Both the position numbers and the translations under genes were made by a program. A stretch of 64,000 nt of DNA, taken from Phytophthora hibernalis. Lineage: Eukaryota; Oomycota; Peronosporomycetes; Peronosporales; Peronosporaceae. The stretch spans positions 1 through 64,000 of the forward strand of contig JAAKBF010000323.1 of the NCBI GenBank assembly GCA_012656075.1. Direction: 5' to 3'. How positions within the stretch are numbered: position 1 is the stretch's first letter; every line of letters begins with the position of its first letter. Shown here one piece after another: positions 1 to 11,208 of this stretch. The notes under the pieces are model-generated. The model searched no databases. It saw only the letters and a list, made by a program, of their open reading frames with translations, and had not been told where the DNA came from.

Positions 1-208
1 GCTGTTTGGCCGCCCACAGTGGCCGCGGTCGACTAGGATGGCAGATAAGTAGATCATGTTGGACTGGCGCTGCGGGTTGTTTGAGACCAGTGACAGTGGG
101 GTGCCAGGTATGCGAAGGCTGTGGAAGTGCGCGCGTGCACGTGTTCGTTGTGTGTTTTGTGTGTTTTGTGCGAGTTGTGACGCAGTGGCGGGCTGTGTGG
201 TTCAGCCT

Positions 209-281
209 TCCCATATAGTGTAGGCGGTTAGGATAGCTGGCTCTCACCCAGCAGACCCGGGTTCGAGTCCCGGTGTGGGAA
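209..281 (+). tRNA. tRNA-Glu (CTC), array copy 1
   Basis: This is a 73-nt cloverleaf. Acceptor TCCCATA pairs with TGTGGGA and is followed by discriminator A. The anticodon arm is GCTGG-CTCTCAC-CCAGC, giving anticodon CTC for glutamate codon GAG. The T arm is CCGGG-TTCGAGT-CCCGG. The A box (TAGTGTAGGCG) fits TRGYNNARNNG and the B box (GGTTCGAGTCC) is a perfect pol III match. CCA is not encoded, as expected in eukaryotes. TTTT runs begin 5 nt downstream. The D stem (GTGT/GGAT) has a G12-G23 mismatch that is shared by all intact copies. Confidence 0.95.
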
Positions 282-761
282 CATCTTTTGCTCTTTTGCT
301 CTTCCTGGCTGATATACCGCTCGTTTCAGCACCTGTGTGCGTTTCCTAGGGCGTACAAAGCTTCTGTAGCGCGCACATAGCCTCCAATAGATCGACCACG
401 CTCGCACGAGCTGCCGGCAGCCGACTTCGTCTTGTCACCTCTCGAAGCCTCAGTTTGCTGCCGACGATGGCGATGATGAGAGCGTTTATACGATGCGCCA
501 GCGAGCCGTCGTTACGTGCTACGGGTATCGAGGACACTCGCATGAGGGCTGTTTGGCCGCCCACAGTGGCCGCGGTCGATCAGGATGGCAGATAAGTAGA
601 TCATGTTGGACTGGCGCTGCGGGTTGTCTGAGACCAGTGACAGCGGGGGTGCCAGGTATGCGAAGGCTGTGGAAGCGTGCGCGCGTGGCACGTGTTCGTT
701 GTGTGTGTTTTGTGTGTTTTGTGCGAGTTGTGACGCAGTGGCGGGCTGTGTGGTTCAGCCT

Positions 762-833
762 TCCCATATAGTGTAGGCGGTTAGGATAGCTGGCTCTCAC
801 CCAGCAGACCCGGGTTCGAGTCCCGTGTGGGAA
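762..833 (+). pseudogene. tRNA-Glu (CTC) array copy 2, T-stem deletion
   Basis: This copy is identical to copy 1 except that one G is missing from the 3' side of the T stem (TCCCGTGTGG instead of TCCCGGTGTGG), so it is 72 nt long. The loss disturbs the T stem or its junction with the acceptor stem, and the product should fold badly. The change is in a GG run, so a sequencing error is possible. It lies 553 bp after copy 1. Confidence 0.8.
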
Positions 834-1300
834 CATCTTTTGCTCTTTTGCTCTTCCTGGCTGATATACCGCTCGTTTCAGCACCTGTGTGCGTTTCCTA
901 GGGCGTACAAAGCTTCTGTAGCGCGCACATAGCCTCCAATAGATCGACCACGCTCGCACGAGCCGGCAGCCGACTTCGTCTTGTCACCTCTCGAAGCCTC
1001 AGTTTGCTGCCGACGATGGCGATGATGAGAGCGTTTATACGATGCGCCAGCGAGCCGTCGTTACGTGCTACGGGTATCGAGGACACTCGCATGAGGGCTG
1101 TTTGGCCGCCCACAGTGGCCGCGGTCGACTAGGATGGCAGATAAGTAGATCATGTTGGACTGGCGCTGCGGGTTGTCTGAGACCAGTGACAGTGGGGGTG
1201 CCAGGTATGCGAAGGCTGTGGAAGCGTGCGCGCGTGGCAGTGTGTGTTTTGTGTGTTTTGTGCGAGTTGTGACGCAGTGGCGGGCTGTGTGGTTCAGCCT

Positions 1301-1373
1301 TCCCATATAGTGTAGGCGGTTAGGATAGCTGGCTCTCACCCAGCAGACCCGGGTTCGAGTCCCGGTGTGGGAA
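1301..1373 (+). tRNA. tRNA-Glu (CTC), array copy 3
   Basis: The 73-nt gene is identical to copy 1, with intact A and B boxes and a TTTT terminator. It lies 539 bp after copy 2. The upstream GT-rich segment is short in this unit. Confidence 0.94.
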
Positions 1374-1839
1374 CATCTTTTGCTCTTTTGCTCTTCCTGG
1401 CTGATATACCGCTCGTTTCAGCACCTGTGTGCGTTTCCTAGGGCGTACAAAGCTTCTGTAGCGCGCACATAGCCTCCAATAGATCGACCACGCTCGCACG
1501 AGCTACCGGCAGCCGACTTCGTCTTGTCACCTCTCGAAGCCTCAGTTTGCTGCCGACGATGGCGATGATGAGAGCGTTTATACGATGCGCCAGCGAGCCG
1601 TCGTTACGTGCTACGGGTATCGAGGACACTCGCAAGAGGGCTGTTTGGCCGCCCACAGTGGCCGCGGTCGACTAGGATGGCAGATAAGTAGATCATGTTG
1701 GACTGGCGCTGCGGGTTGTTCTGAGACCAGTGACAGTGGGGGTGTCAGGTATGCGAAGGCTGTGGAAGCGTGCGCACGTGTGTGTGTTTGTGTGTTTTGT
1801 GCGAGTTGTGACGCAGTGGCGGGCTGTGTGGTTCAGCCT

Positions 1840-1912
1840 TCCCATATAGTGTAGGCGGTTAGGATAGCTGGCTCTCACCCAGCAGACCCGGGTTCGAGTC
1901 CCGGTGTGGGAA
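1840..1912 (+). tRNA. tRNA-Glu (CTC), array copy 4
   Basis: The 73-nt gene is identical to copy 1. It lies 539 bp after copy 3. The unit leading to it has the GCAAGAGGG spacer variant. Confidence 0.94.
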
Positions 1913-2378
1913 CATCTTTTGCTCTTTTGCTCTTCCTGGCTGATATACCGCTCGTTTCAGCACCTGTGTGCGTTTCCTAGGGCGTACAAAGCTTCTGTAG
2001 CGCGCACATAGCCTCCAATAGATCGACCACGCTCGCACGAGCTACCGGCAGCCGACTTCGTCTTGTCACCTCTCGAAGCCTCAGTTTGCTGCCGACGATG
2101 GCGATGATGAGAGCGTTTATACGATGCGCCAGCGAGCCGTCATTACGTGCTACGGGTATCGAGGACACTCGCATGAGGGCTGTTTGGCCGCCCACAGTGG
2201 CCGCGGTCGACTAGGATGGCAGATAAGTAGATCATGTTGGACTGGCGCTGCGGGTTGTCTGAGACCAGTGACAGTGGGGTGTCAGGTATGCGAAGGCTGT
2301 GGAAGTGCGCGCGTGGCACGTGTGTTTTGTGTGTTTTGTGCGAGTTGTGACGCAGTGGCGGGCTGTGTGGTTCAGCCT

Positions 2379-2451
2379 TCCCATATAGTGTAGGCGGTTA
2401 GGATAGCTGGCTCTCACCCAGCAGACCCGGGTTCGAGTCCCGGTGTGGGAA
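2379..2451 (+). tRNA. tRNA-Glu (CTC), array copy 5
   Basis: The 73-nt gene is identical to copy 1. It lies 539 bp after copy 4. The preceding spacer has GTCATTACG in place of GTCGTTACG. Confidence 0.94.
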
Positions 2452-2931
2452 CATCTTTTGCTCTTTTGCTCTTCCTGGCTGATATACCGCTCGTTTCAGC
2501 ACCTGTGTGCGTTTCCTAGGGCGTACAAAGCTTCTGTAGCGCGCACATAGCCTCCAATAGATCGACCACGCTCGCACGAGCTACCGGCAGCCGACTTCGT
2601 CTTGTCACCTCTCGAAGCCTCAGTTTGCTGCCGACGATGGCGATGATGAGAGCGTTTATACGATGCGCCAGCGAGCCGTCATTACGTGCTACGGGTATCG
2701 AGGACACTCGCAAGAGGGCTGTTTGGCCGCCCACAGTGGCCGCGGTCGACTAGGATGGCAGATAAGTAGATCATGTTGGACTGGCGCTGCGGGTTGTCTG
2801 AGACCAGTGACAGTGGGGGTGTCAGGTATGCGAAGGCTGTGGAAGCGTGCGCGCGTGGCACGTGTTCGTTGTGTGTGTTTTGTGTGTTTTGTGCGAGTTG
2901 TGACGCAGTGGCGGGCTGTGTGGTTCAGCCT

Positions 2932-3004
2932 TCCCATATAGTGTAGGCGGTTAGGATAGCTGGCTCTCACCCAGCAGACCCGGGTTCGAGTCCCGGTGTG
3001 GGAA
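2932..3004 (+). tRNA. tRNA-Glu (CTC), array copy 6
   Basis: The 73-nt gene is identical to copy 1. It lies 553 bp after copy 5, and the upstream GT-rich segment is of the long type. Confidence 0.94.
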
Positions 3005-3471
3005 CATCTTTTGCTCTTTTGCTCTTCCTGGCTGATATACCGCTCGTTTCAGCACCTGTGTGCGTTTCCTAGGGCGTACAAAGCTTCTGTAGCGCGCACA
3101 TAGCCTCCAATAGATCGACCACGCTCGCACGAGCTACCGGCAGCCGACTTCGTCTTGTCACCTCTCGAAGCCTCAGTTTGCTGCCGACGATGGCGATGAT
3201 GAGAGCGTTTATACGATGCGCCAGCGAGCCGTCATTACGTGCTACGGGTATCGAGGACACTCGCAAGAGGGCTGTTTGGCCGCCCACAGTGGCCGCGGTC
3301 GACTAGGATGGCAGATAAGTAGATCATGTTGGACTGGCGCTGCGGGTTGTCTGAGACCAGTGACAGTGGGTGTCAGGTATGCGAAGGCTGTGGAAGCGTG
3401 CGCGCGTGGCACGTGTGTTTTGTGTGTTTTGTGCGAGTTGTGACGCAGTGGCGGGCTGTGTGGTTCAGCCT

Positions 3472-3544
3472 TCCCATATAGTGTAGGCGGTTAGGATAGC
3501 TGGCTCTCACCCAGCAGACCCGGGTTCGAGTCCCGGTGTGGGAA
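3472..3544 (+). tRNA. tRNA-Glu (CTC), array copy 7
   Basis: The 73-nt gene is identical to copy 1. It lies 540 bp after copy 6. The preceding spacer shares the CATTACG and GCAAGAGGG variants with its left neighbour. Confidence 0.94.
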
Positions 3545-4012
3545 CATCTTTTGCTCTTTTGCTCTTCCTGGCTGATATACCGCTCGTTTCAGCACCTGTG
3601 TGCGTTTCCTAGGGCGTACAAAGCTTCTGTAGCGCGCACATAGCCTCCAATAGATCGACCACGCTCGCACGAGCTACCGGCAGCCGACTTCGTCTTGTCA
3701 CCTCTCGAAGCCTCAGTTTGCTGCCGACGATGGCGATGATGAGAGCGTTTATACGATGCGCCAGCGAGCCGTCGTTACGTGCTACGGGTATCGAGGACAC
3801 TCGCATGAGGGCTGTTTGGCCGCCCACAGTGGCCGCGGTCGACTAGGATGGCAGATAAGTAGATCATGTTGGACTGGCGCTGCGGGTTGTCTGAGACCAG
3901 TGACAGTGGGGGTGTCAGGTATGCGAAGCTGGGTGCGTGCGTGGTGTGGTGTTGTGTGTTTTGTGTGTTTTGTGCGAGTTGTGACGCAGTGGCGGGCTGT
4001 GTGGTTCAGCCT

Positions 4013-4085
4013 TCCCATATAGTGTAGGCGGTTAGGATAGCTGGCTCTCACCCAGCAGACCCGGGTTCGAGTCCCGGTGTGGGAA
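4013..4085 (+). tRNA. tRNA-Glu (CTC), array copy 8
   Basis: The 73-nt gene is identical to copy 1. It lies 541 bp after copy 7. The hypervariable segment before it (about 3925-3965) is the most rearranged in the array and reads GCTGGGTGCGTGCGTGGTG. Confidence 0.94.
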
Positions 4086-4565
4086 CATCTTTTGCTCTTT
4101 TGCTCTTCCTGGCTGATATACCGCTCGTTTCAGCACCTGTGTGCGTTTCCTAGGGCGTACAAAGCTTCTGTAGCGCGCACATAGCCTCCAATAGATCGAC
4201 CACGCTCGCACGAGCTACCGGCAGCCGACTTCGTCTTGTCACCTCTCGAAGCCTCAGTTTGCTGCCGACGATGGCGATGATGAGAGCGTTTATACGATGC
4301 GCCAGCGAGCCGTCGTTACGTGCTACGGGTATCGAGGACACTCGCATGAGGGCTGTTTGGCCGCCCACAGTGGCCGCGGTCGACTAGGATGGCAGGATAA
4401 GTAGATCATGTTGGACTGGCGCTGCGGGTTGTCTGAGACCAGTGACAGTGGGGGTGCCAGGTATGCGAAGGCTGTGGAAGCGTGCGCGCGTGGCACGTGT
4501 TCTTGTGTGTGTTTTGTGTGTTTTGTGCGAGTTGTGACGCAGTGGCGGGCTGTGTGGTTCAGCCT

Positions 4566-4638
4566 TCCCATATAGTGTAGGCGGTTAGGATAGCTGGCTC
4601 TCACCCAGCAGACCCGGGTTCGAGTCCCGGTGTGGGAA
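4566..4638 (+). tRNA. tRNA-Glu (CTC), array copy 9
   Basis: The 73-nt gene is identical to copy 1. It lies 553 bp after copy 8. Confidence 0.94.
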
Positions 4639-5107
4639 CATCTTTTGCTCTTTTGCTCTTCCTGGCTGATATACCGCTCGTTTCAGCACCTGTGTGCGTT
4701 TCCTAGGGCGTACAAAGCTTCTGTAGCGCGCACATAGCCTCCAATAGATCGACCACGCTCGCACGAGCTACCGGCAGCCGACTTCGTCTTGTCACCTCTC
4801 GAAGCCTCAGTTTGCTGCCGACGATGGCGATGATGAGAGCGTTTATACGATGCGCCAGCGAGCCGTCGTTACGTGCTACGGGTATCGAGGACACTCGCAG
4901 AGTTTGGCCGCCCACAGTGGCCGCGGTCGACTAGGATGGCAGATAAGTAGATCATGTTGGACTGGCGCTGCGGGTTGTTCTGAGACCAGTGACAGTGGGG
5001 GTGTCAGGTATGCGAAGGAAGCGTGCGCGCGTGGCACGTGTTCGTTGTGTGTGTTTTGTGTGTTTTGTGCGAGTTGTGACGCAGTGGCGGGCTGTGTGGT
5101 TCAGCCT

Positions 5108-5180
5108 TCCCATATAGTGTAGGCGGTTAGGATAGCTGGCTCTCACCCAGCAGACCCGGGTTCGAGTCCCGGTGTGGGAA
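5108..5180 (+). tRNA. tRNA-Glu (CTC), array copy 10
   Basis: The 73-nt gene is identical to copy 1. It lies 542 bp after copy 9. The unit before it lacks 6 bp near 4900 (GCAGAGTTTGG instead of GCATGAGGGCTGTTTGG). Confidence 0.94.
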
Positions 5181-5653
5181 CATCTTTTGCTCTTTTGCTC
5201 TTCCTGGCTGATATACCGCTCGTTTCAGCACCTGTGTGCGTTTCCTAGGGCGTACAAAGCTTCTGTAGCGCGCACATAGCCTCCAATAGATCGACCACGC
5301 TCGCACGAGCTACCGGCAGCCGACTTCGTCTTGTCACCTCTCGAAGCCTCAGTTTGCTGCCGACGATGGCGATGATGAGAGCGTTTATACGATGCGCCAG
5401 CGAGCCGTCGTTACGTGCTACGGGTATCGAGGACACTCGCATGAGGGCTGTTTGGCCGCCCACAGTGGCCGCGGTCGACTAGGATGGCAGATAAGTAGAT
5501 CATGTTGGACTGGCGCTGCGGGTTGTCTGAGACCAGTGACAGCGGGGGTGCCAGGTATGCGAAGGCTGTGGAAGCGTGCGCGCGCGTGGCACGTGTGTGT
5601 TTTGTGTGTTTTGTGCGAGTTGTGACGCAGTGGCGGGCTGTGTGGTTCAGCCT

Positions 5654-5726
5654 TCCCATATAGTGTAGGCGGTTAGGATAGCTGGCTCTCACCCAGCAGA
5701 CCCGGGTTCGAGTCCCGGTGTGGGAA
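5654..5726 (+). tRNA. tRNA-Glu (CTC), array copy 11
   Basis: The 73-nt gene is identical to copy 1. It lies 546 bp after copy 10. Confidence 0.94.
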
Positions 5727-6202
5727 CATCTTTTGCTCTTTTGCTCTTCCTGGCTGATATACCGCTCGTTTCAGCACCTGTGTGCGTTTCCTAGGGCGTA
5801 CAAAGCTTCTGTAGCGCGCACATAGCCTCCAATAGATCGACCACGCTCGCACGAGCTACCGGCAGCCGACTTCGTCTTGTCACCTCTCGAAGCCTCAGTT
5901 TGCTGCCGACGATGGCGATGATGAGAGCGTTTATACGATGCGCCAGCGAGCCGTCGTTACGTGCTACGGGTATCGAGGACACTCGCATGAGGGCTGTTTG
6001 GCCGCCCACAGTGGCCGCGGTCGACTAGGATGGCAGATAAGTAGATCATGTTGGACTGGCGCTGCGGGTTGTCTGAGACCAGTGACAGTGGGGTGCCAGG
6101 TATGCGAAGGCTGTGGAAGCGTGCGCGCGTGGCACGTGTTCGTGTGTGTTTTGTGTGTTTTGTGCGAGTTGTGACGCAGTGGCGGGCTGTGTGGTTCAGC
6201 CT

Positions 6203-6275
6203 TCCCATATAGTGTAGGCGGTTAGGATAGCTGGCTCTCACCCAGCAGACCCGGGTTCGAGTCCCGGTGTGGGAA
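6203..6275 (+). tRNA. tRNA-Glu (CTC), array copy 12
   Basis: The 73-nt gene is identical to copy 1. It lies 549 bp after copy 11. Confidence 0.94.
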
Positions 6276-6755
6276 CATCTTTTGCTCTTTTGCTCTTCCT
6301 GGCTGATATACCGCTCGTTTCAGCACCTGTGTGCGTTTCCTAGGGCGTACAAAGCTTCTGTAGCGCGCACATAGCCTCCAATAGATCGACCACGCTCGCA
6401 CGAGCTACCGGCAGCCGACTTCGTCTTGTCACCTCTCGAAGCCTCAGTTTGCTGCCGACGATGGCGATGATGAGAGCGTTTATACGATGCGCCAGCGAGC
6501 CGTCGTTACGTGCTACGGGTATCGAGGACACTCGCATGAGGGCTGTTTGGCCGCCCACAGTGGCCGCGGTCGACTAGGATGGCAGGTAAGTAAATCATGT
6601 TGGACTGGCGCTGCGGGTTGTTTGAGACCAGTGACAGTGGGGGTGCCAGGTATGCGAAGGCTGTGGAAGCGTGCGCGCGTGGCACGTGTTCGTTGTGTGT
6701 GTTTTGTGTGTTTTGTGCGAGTTGTGACGCAGTGGCGGGCTGTGTGGTTCAGCCT

Positions 6756-6828
6756 TCCCATATAGTGTAGGCGGTTAGGATAGCTGGCTCTCACCCAGCA
6801 GACCCGGGTTCGAGTCCCGGTGTGGGAA
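6756..6828 (+). tRNA. tRNA-Glu (CTC), array copy 13
   Basis: The 73-nt gene is identical to copy 1. It lies 553 bp after copy 12. This is the first unit with the GCAGGTAAGTAAATC spacer variant, which is seen again near 8232, 12613 and 13155. Confidence 0.94.
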
Positions 6829-7296
6829 CATCTTTTGCTCTTTTGCTCTTCCTGGCTGATATACCGCTCGTTTCAGCACCTGTGTGCGTTTCCTAGGGCG
6901 TACAAAGCTTCTGTAGCGCGCACATAGCCTCCAATAGATCGACCACGCTCGCACGAGCTACCGGCAGCCGACTTCGTCTTGTCACCTCTCGAAGCCTCAG
7001 TTTGCTGCCGACGATGGCGATGATGAGAGCGTTTATACGATGCGCCAGCGAGCCGTCGTTACGTGCTACGGGTATCGAGGACACTCGCATGAGGGCTGTT
7101 TGGCCGCCCACAGTGGCCGCGGTCGACTAGATGGCAGATAAGTAGATCATGTTGGACTGGCGCTGCGGGTTGTCTGAGACCAGTGACAGTGGGGTGCCAG
7201 GTATGCGAAGGCTGTGGAAGCGTGCGCGCGTGTTCGTGTGTGTTTTGTGTGTTTTGTGCGAGTTGTGACGCAGTGGCGGGCTGTGTGGTTCAGCCT

Positions 7297-7369
7297 TCCC
7301 ATATAGTGTAGGCGGTTAGGATAGCTGGCTCTCACCCAGCAGACCCGGGTTCGAGTCCCGGTGTGGGAA
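7297..7369 (+). tRNA. tRNA-Glu (CTC), array copy 14
   Basis: The 73-nt gene is identical to copy 1. It lies 541 bp after copy 13. Confidence 0.94.
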
Positions 7370-7849
7370 CATCTTTTGCTCTTTTGCTCTTCCTGGCTGA
7401 TATACCGCTCGTTTCAGCACCTGTGTGCGTTTCCTAGGGCGTACAAAGCTTCTGTAGCGCGCACATAGCCTCCAATAGATCGACCACGCTCGCACGAGCT
7501 ACCGGCAGCCGACTTCGTCTTGTCACCTCTCGAAGCCTCAGTTTGCTGCCGACGATGGCGATGATGAGAGCGTTTATACGATGCGCCAGCGAGCCGTCGT
7601 TACGTGCTACGGGTATCGAGGACACTCGCATGAGGGCTGTTTGGCCGCCCAAAGTGGCCGCGGTCGACTAGGATGGCAGGTAAGTAGATCATGTTGGACT
7701 GGCGCTGCGGGTTGTTTGAGACCAGTGACAGCGGGGGTGCCAGGTATGCGAAGGCTGTGGAAGCGTGCGCGCGTGGCACGTGTTCGTTGTGTGTGTTGTG
7801 TGTGTTTTGTGCGAGTTGTGACGCAGTGGCGGGCTGTGTGGTTCAGCCT

Positions 7850-7922
7850 TCCCATATAGTGTAGGCGGTTAGGATAGCTGGCTCTCACCCAGCAGACCCG
7901 GGTTCGAGTCCCGGTGTGGGAA
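7850..7922 (+). tRNA. tRNA-Glu (CTC), array copy 15
   Basis: The 73-nt gene is identical to copy 1. It lies 553 bp after copy 14. The preceding unit has the CCAAAGTGG variant, which returns only in the last units. Confidence 0.94.
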
Positions 7923-8401
7923 CATCTTTTGCTCTTTTGCTCTTCCTGGCTGATATACCGCTCGTTTCAGCACCTGTGTGCGTTTCCTAGGGCGTACAAA
8001 GCTTCTGTAGCGCGCACATAGCCTCCAATAGATCGACCACGCTCGCACGAGCTACCGGCAGCCGACTTCGTCTTGTCACCTCTCGAAGCCTCAGTTTGCT
8101 GCCGACGATGGCGATGATGAGAGCGTTTATACGATGCGCCAGCGAGCCGTCGTTACGTGCTACGGGTATCGAGGACACTCGCATGAGGGCTGTTTGGCCG
8201 CCCACAGTGGCCGCGGTCGACTAGGATGGCAGGTAAGTAAATCATGTTGGACTGGCGCTGCGGGTTGTTTGAGACCAGTGACAGCGGGGGTGCCAGGTAT
8301 GCGAAGGCTGTGGAAGCGTGCGCGCGTGGCACGTGTTCGTTGTGTGTGTTTGTGTGTTTTGTGCGAGTTGTGACGCAGTGGCGGGCTGTGTGGTTCAGCC
8401 T

Positions 8402-8474
8402 TCCCATATAGTGTAGGCGGTTAGGATAGCTGGCTCTCACCCAGCAGACCCGGGTTCGAGTCCCGGTGTGGGAA
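8402..8474 (+). tRNA. tRNA-Glu (CTC), array copy 16
   Basis: The 73-nt gene is identical to copy 1. It lies 552 bp after copy 15. Confidence 0.94.
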
Positions 8475-8943
8475 CATCTTTTGCTCTTTTGCTCTTCCTG
8501 GCTGATATACCGCTCGTTTCAGCACCTGTGTGCGTTTCCTAGGGCGTACAAAGCTTCTGTAGCGCGCACATAGCCTCCAATAGATCGACCACGCTCGCAC
8601 GAGCTACCGGCAGCCGACTTCGTCTTGTCACCTCTCGAAGCCTCAGTTTGCTGCCGACGATGGCGATGATGAGAGCGTTTATACGATGCGCCAGCGAGCC
8701 GTCGTTACGTGCTACGGGTATCGAGGACACTCGCATGAGGGCTGTTTGGCCGCCCACAGTGGCCGCGGTCGACTAGGATGGCAGATAAGTAGATCATGTT
8801 GGACTGGCGCTGCGGGTTGTCTGAGACCAGTGACAGTGGGTGTCAGGTATGCGAAGGCTGTGGAAGCGTGCGCGCGTGGCACGTGTGTGTTTTGTGTGTT
8901 TTGTGCGAGTTGTGACGCAGTGGCGGGCTGTGTGGTTCAGCCT

Positions 8944-9016
8944 TCCCATATAGTGTAGGCGGTTAGGATAGCTGGCTCTCACCCAGCAGACCCGGGTTCG
9001 AGTCCCGGTGTGGGAA
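8944..9016 (+). tRNA. tRNA-Glu (CTC), array copy 17
   Basis: The 73-nt gene is identical to copy 1. It lies 542 bp after copy 16. Confidence 0.94.
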
Positions 9017-9486
9017 CATCTTTTGCTCTTTTGCTCTTCCTGGCTGATATACCGCTCGTTTCAGCACCTGTGTGCGTTTCCTAGGGCGTACAAAGCTTCT
9101 GTAGCGCGCACATAGCCTCCAATAGATCGACCACGCTCGCACGAGCTACCGGCAGCCGACTTCGTCTTGTCACCTCTCGAAGCCTCAGTTTGCTGCCGAC
9201 GATGGCGATGATGAGAGCGTTTATACGATGCGCCAGCGAGCCGTCATTACGTGCTACGGGTATCGAGGACACTCGCATGAGGGCTGTTTGGCCGCCCACA
9301 GTGGCCGCGGTCGACTAGGATGGCAGATAAGTAGATCATGTTGGACTGGCGCTGCGGGTTGTCTGAGACCAGTGACAGTGGGGGTGTCAGGTATGCGAAG
9401 GCTGTGGAAGCGTGCGCGCGTGGCACGTGTGTGTTTGTGTGTTTTGTGCGAGTTGTGACGCAGTGGCGGGCTGTGTGGTTCAGCCT

Positions 9487-9559
9487 TCCCATATAGTGTA
9501 GGCGGTTAGGATAGCTGGCTCTCACCCAGCAGACCCGGGTTCGAGTCCCGGTGTGGGAA
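9487..9559 (+). tRNA. tRNA-Glu (CTC), array copy 18
   Basis: The 73-nt gene is identical to copy 1. It lies 543 bp after copy 17. Confidence 0.94.
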
Positions 9560-10038
9560 CATCTTTTGCTCTTTTGCTCTTCCTGGCTGATATACCGCTC
9601 GTTTCAGCACCTGTGTGCGTTTCCTAGGGCGTACAAAGCTTCTGTAGCGCGCACATAGCCTCCAATAGATCGACCACGCTCGCACGAGCTACCGGCAGCC
9701 GACTTCGTCTTGTCACCTCTCGAAGCCTCAGTTTGCTGCCGACGATGGCGATGATGAGAGCGTTTATACGATGCGCCAGCGAGCCGTCGTTACGTGCTAC
9801 GGGTATCGAGGACACTCGCAAGAGGGCTGTTTGGCCGCCCACAGTGGCCGCGGTCGACTAGGATGGCAGATAAGTAGATCATGTTGGACTGGCGCTGCGG
9901 GTTGTCTGAGACCAGTGACAGTGGGGTGTCAGGTATGCGAAGGCTGTGGAAGCGTGCGCGCGTGGCACGTGTTCGTTGTGTGTGTTTTGTGTGTTTTGTG
10001 CGAGTTGTGACGCAGTGGCGGGCTGTGTGGTTCAGCCT

Positions 10039-10111
10039 TCCCATATAGTGTAGGCGGTTAGGATAGCTGGCTCTCACCCAGCAGACCCGGGTTCGAGTCC
10101 CGGTGTGGGAA
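10039..10111 (+). tRNA. tRNA-Glu (CTC), array copy 19
   Basis: The 73-nt gene is identical to copy 1. It lies 552 bp after copy 18. It begins a block of units that share the GCAAGAGGG spacer variant. Confidence 0.94.
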
Positions 10112-10590
10112 CATCTTTTGCTCTTTTGCTCTTCCTGGCTGATATACCGCTCGTTTCAGCACCTGTGTGCGTTTCCTAGGGCGTACAAAGCTTCTGTAGC
10201 GCGCACATAGCCTCCAATAGATCGACCACGCTCGCACGAGCTACCGGCAGCCGACTTCGTCTTGTCACCTCTCGAAGCCTCAGTTTGCTGCCGACGATGG
10301 CGATGATGAGAGCGTTTATACGATGCGCCAGCGAGCCGTCATTACGTGCTACGGGTATCGAGGACACTCGCAAGAGGGCTGTTTGGCCGCCCACAGTGGC
10401 CGCGGTCGACTAGGATGGCAGATAAGTAGATCATGTTGGACTGGCGCTGCGGGTTGTCTGAGACCAGTGACAGTGGGGGGTCAGGTATGCGAAGGCTGTG
10501 GAAGCGTGCGCGCGTGGCACGTGTTCGTTGTGTGTGTTTTGTGTGTTTTGTGCGAGTTGTGACGCAGTGGCGGGCTGTGTGGTTCAGCCT

Positions 10591-10658
10591 TCCCATATAG
10601 TGTAGGCGGTTAGCTGGCTCTCACCCAGCAGACCCGGGTTCGAGTCCCGGTGTGGGAA
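10591..10658 (+). pseudogene. tRNA-Glu (CTC) array copy 20, D-arm deletion
   Basis: Five bases (GGATA) are missing between the D loop and the anticodon stem, so GGTTAGCTGG replaces GGTTAGGATAGCTGG. The whole 3' half of the D stem is lost and the copy is 68 nt long. The anticodon and T arms are normal. The deletion lies between two TAG triplets, so slippage is a simple origin. A functional tRNA-Glu is unlikely. It lies 552 bp after copy 19. Confidence 0.88.
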
Positions 10659-11135
10659 CATCTTTTGCTCTTTTGCTCTTCCTGGCTGATATACCGCTCG
10701 TTTCAGCACCTGTGTGCGTTTCCTAGGGCGTACAAAGCTTCTGTAGCGCGCACATAGCCTCCAATAGATCGACCACGCTCGCACGAGCTACCGGCAGCCG
10801 ACTTCGTCTTGTCACCTCTCGAAGCCTCAGTTTGCTGCCGACGATGGCGATGATGAGAGCGTTTATACGATGCGCCAGCGAGCCGTCATTACGTGCTACG
10901 GGTATCGAGGACACTCGCAAGAGGGCTGTTTGGCCGCCCACAGTGGCCGCGGTCGACTAGGATGGCAGATAAGTAGATCATGTTGGACTGGCGCTGCGGG
11001 TTGTCTGAGACCAGTGACAGGGGTGTCAGGTATGCGAAGGCTGTGGAAGCGTGCGCGCGTGGCACGTGTTCGTTGTGTGTGTTTTGTGTGTTTTGTGCGA
11101 GTTGTGACGCAGTGGCGGGCTGTGTGGTTCAGCCT

Positions 11136-11208
11136 TCCCATATAGTGTAGGCGGTTAGGATAGCTGGCTCTCACCCAGCAGACCCGGGTTCGAGTCCCGG
11201 TGTGGGAA
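11136..11208 (+). tRNA. tRNA-Glu (CTC), array copy 21
   Basis: The 73-nt gene is identical to copy 1. It lies 545 bp after copy 20. The spacer after it lacks one base (AGCCTCAATAG near 11310). Confidence 0.94.

Noticed and set aside
470..632. Possible box C/D snoRNA in the array spacer (ATGATGA box C, CTGA further on)
   Set aside because: The boxes are about 150 nt apart, no terminal stem is visible and D'/C' boxes are lacking; such short motifs are expected by chance.
493..771. Plus-strand and second minus-strand ORFs of about 90 codons in each array unit
   Set aside because: Their 3' parts cross the tRNA and the GT-rich segment, change frame from unit to unit and show no conserved reading; they are by-products of repetition.
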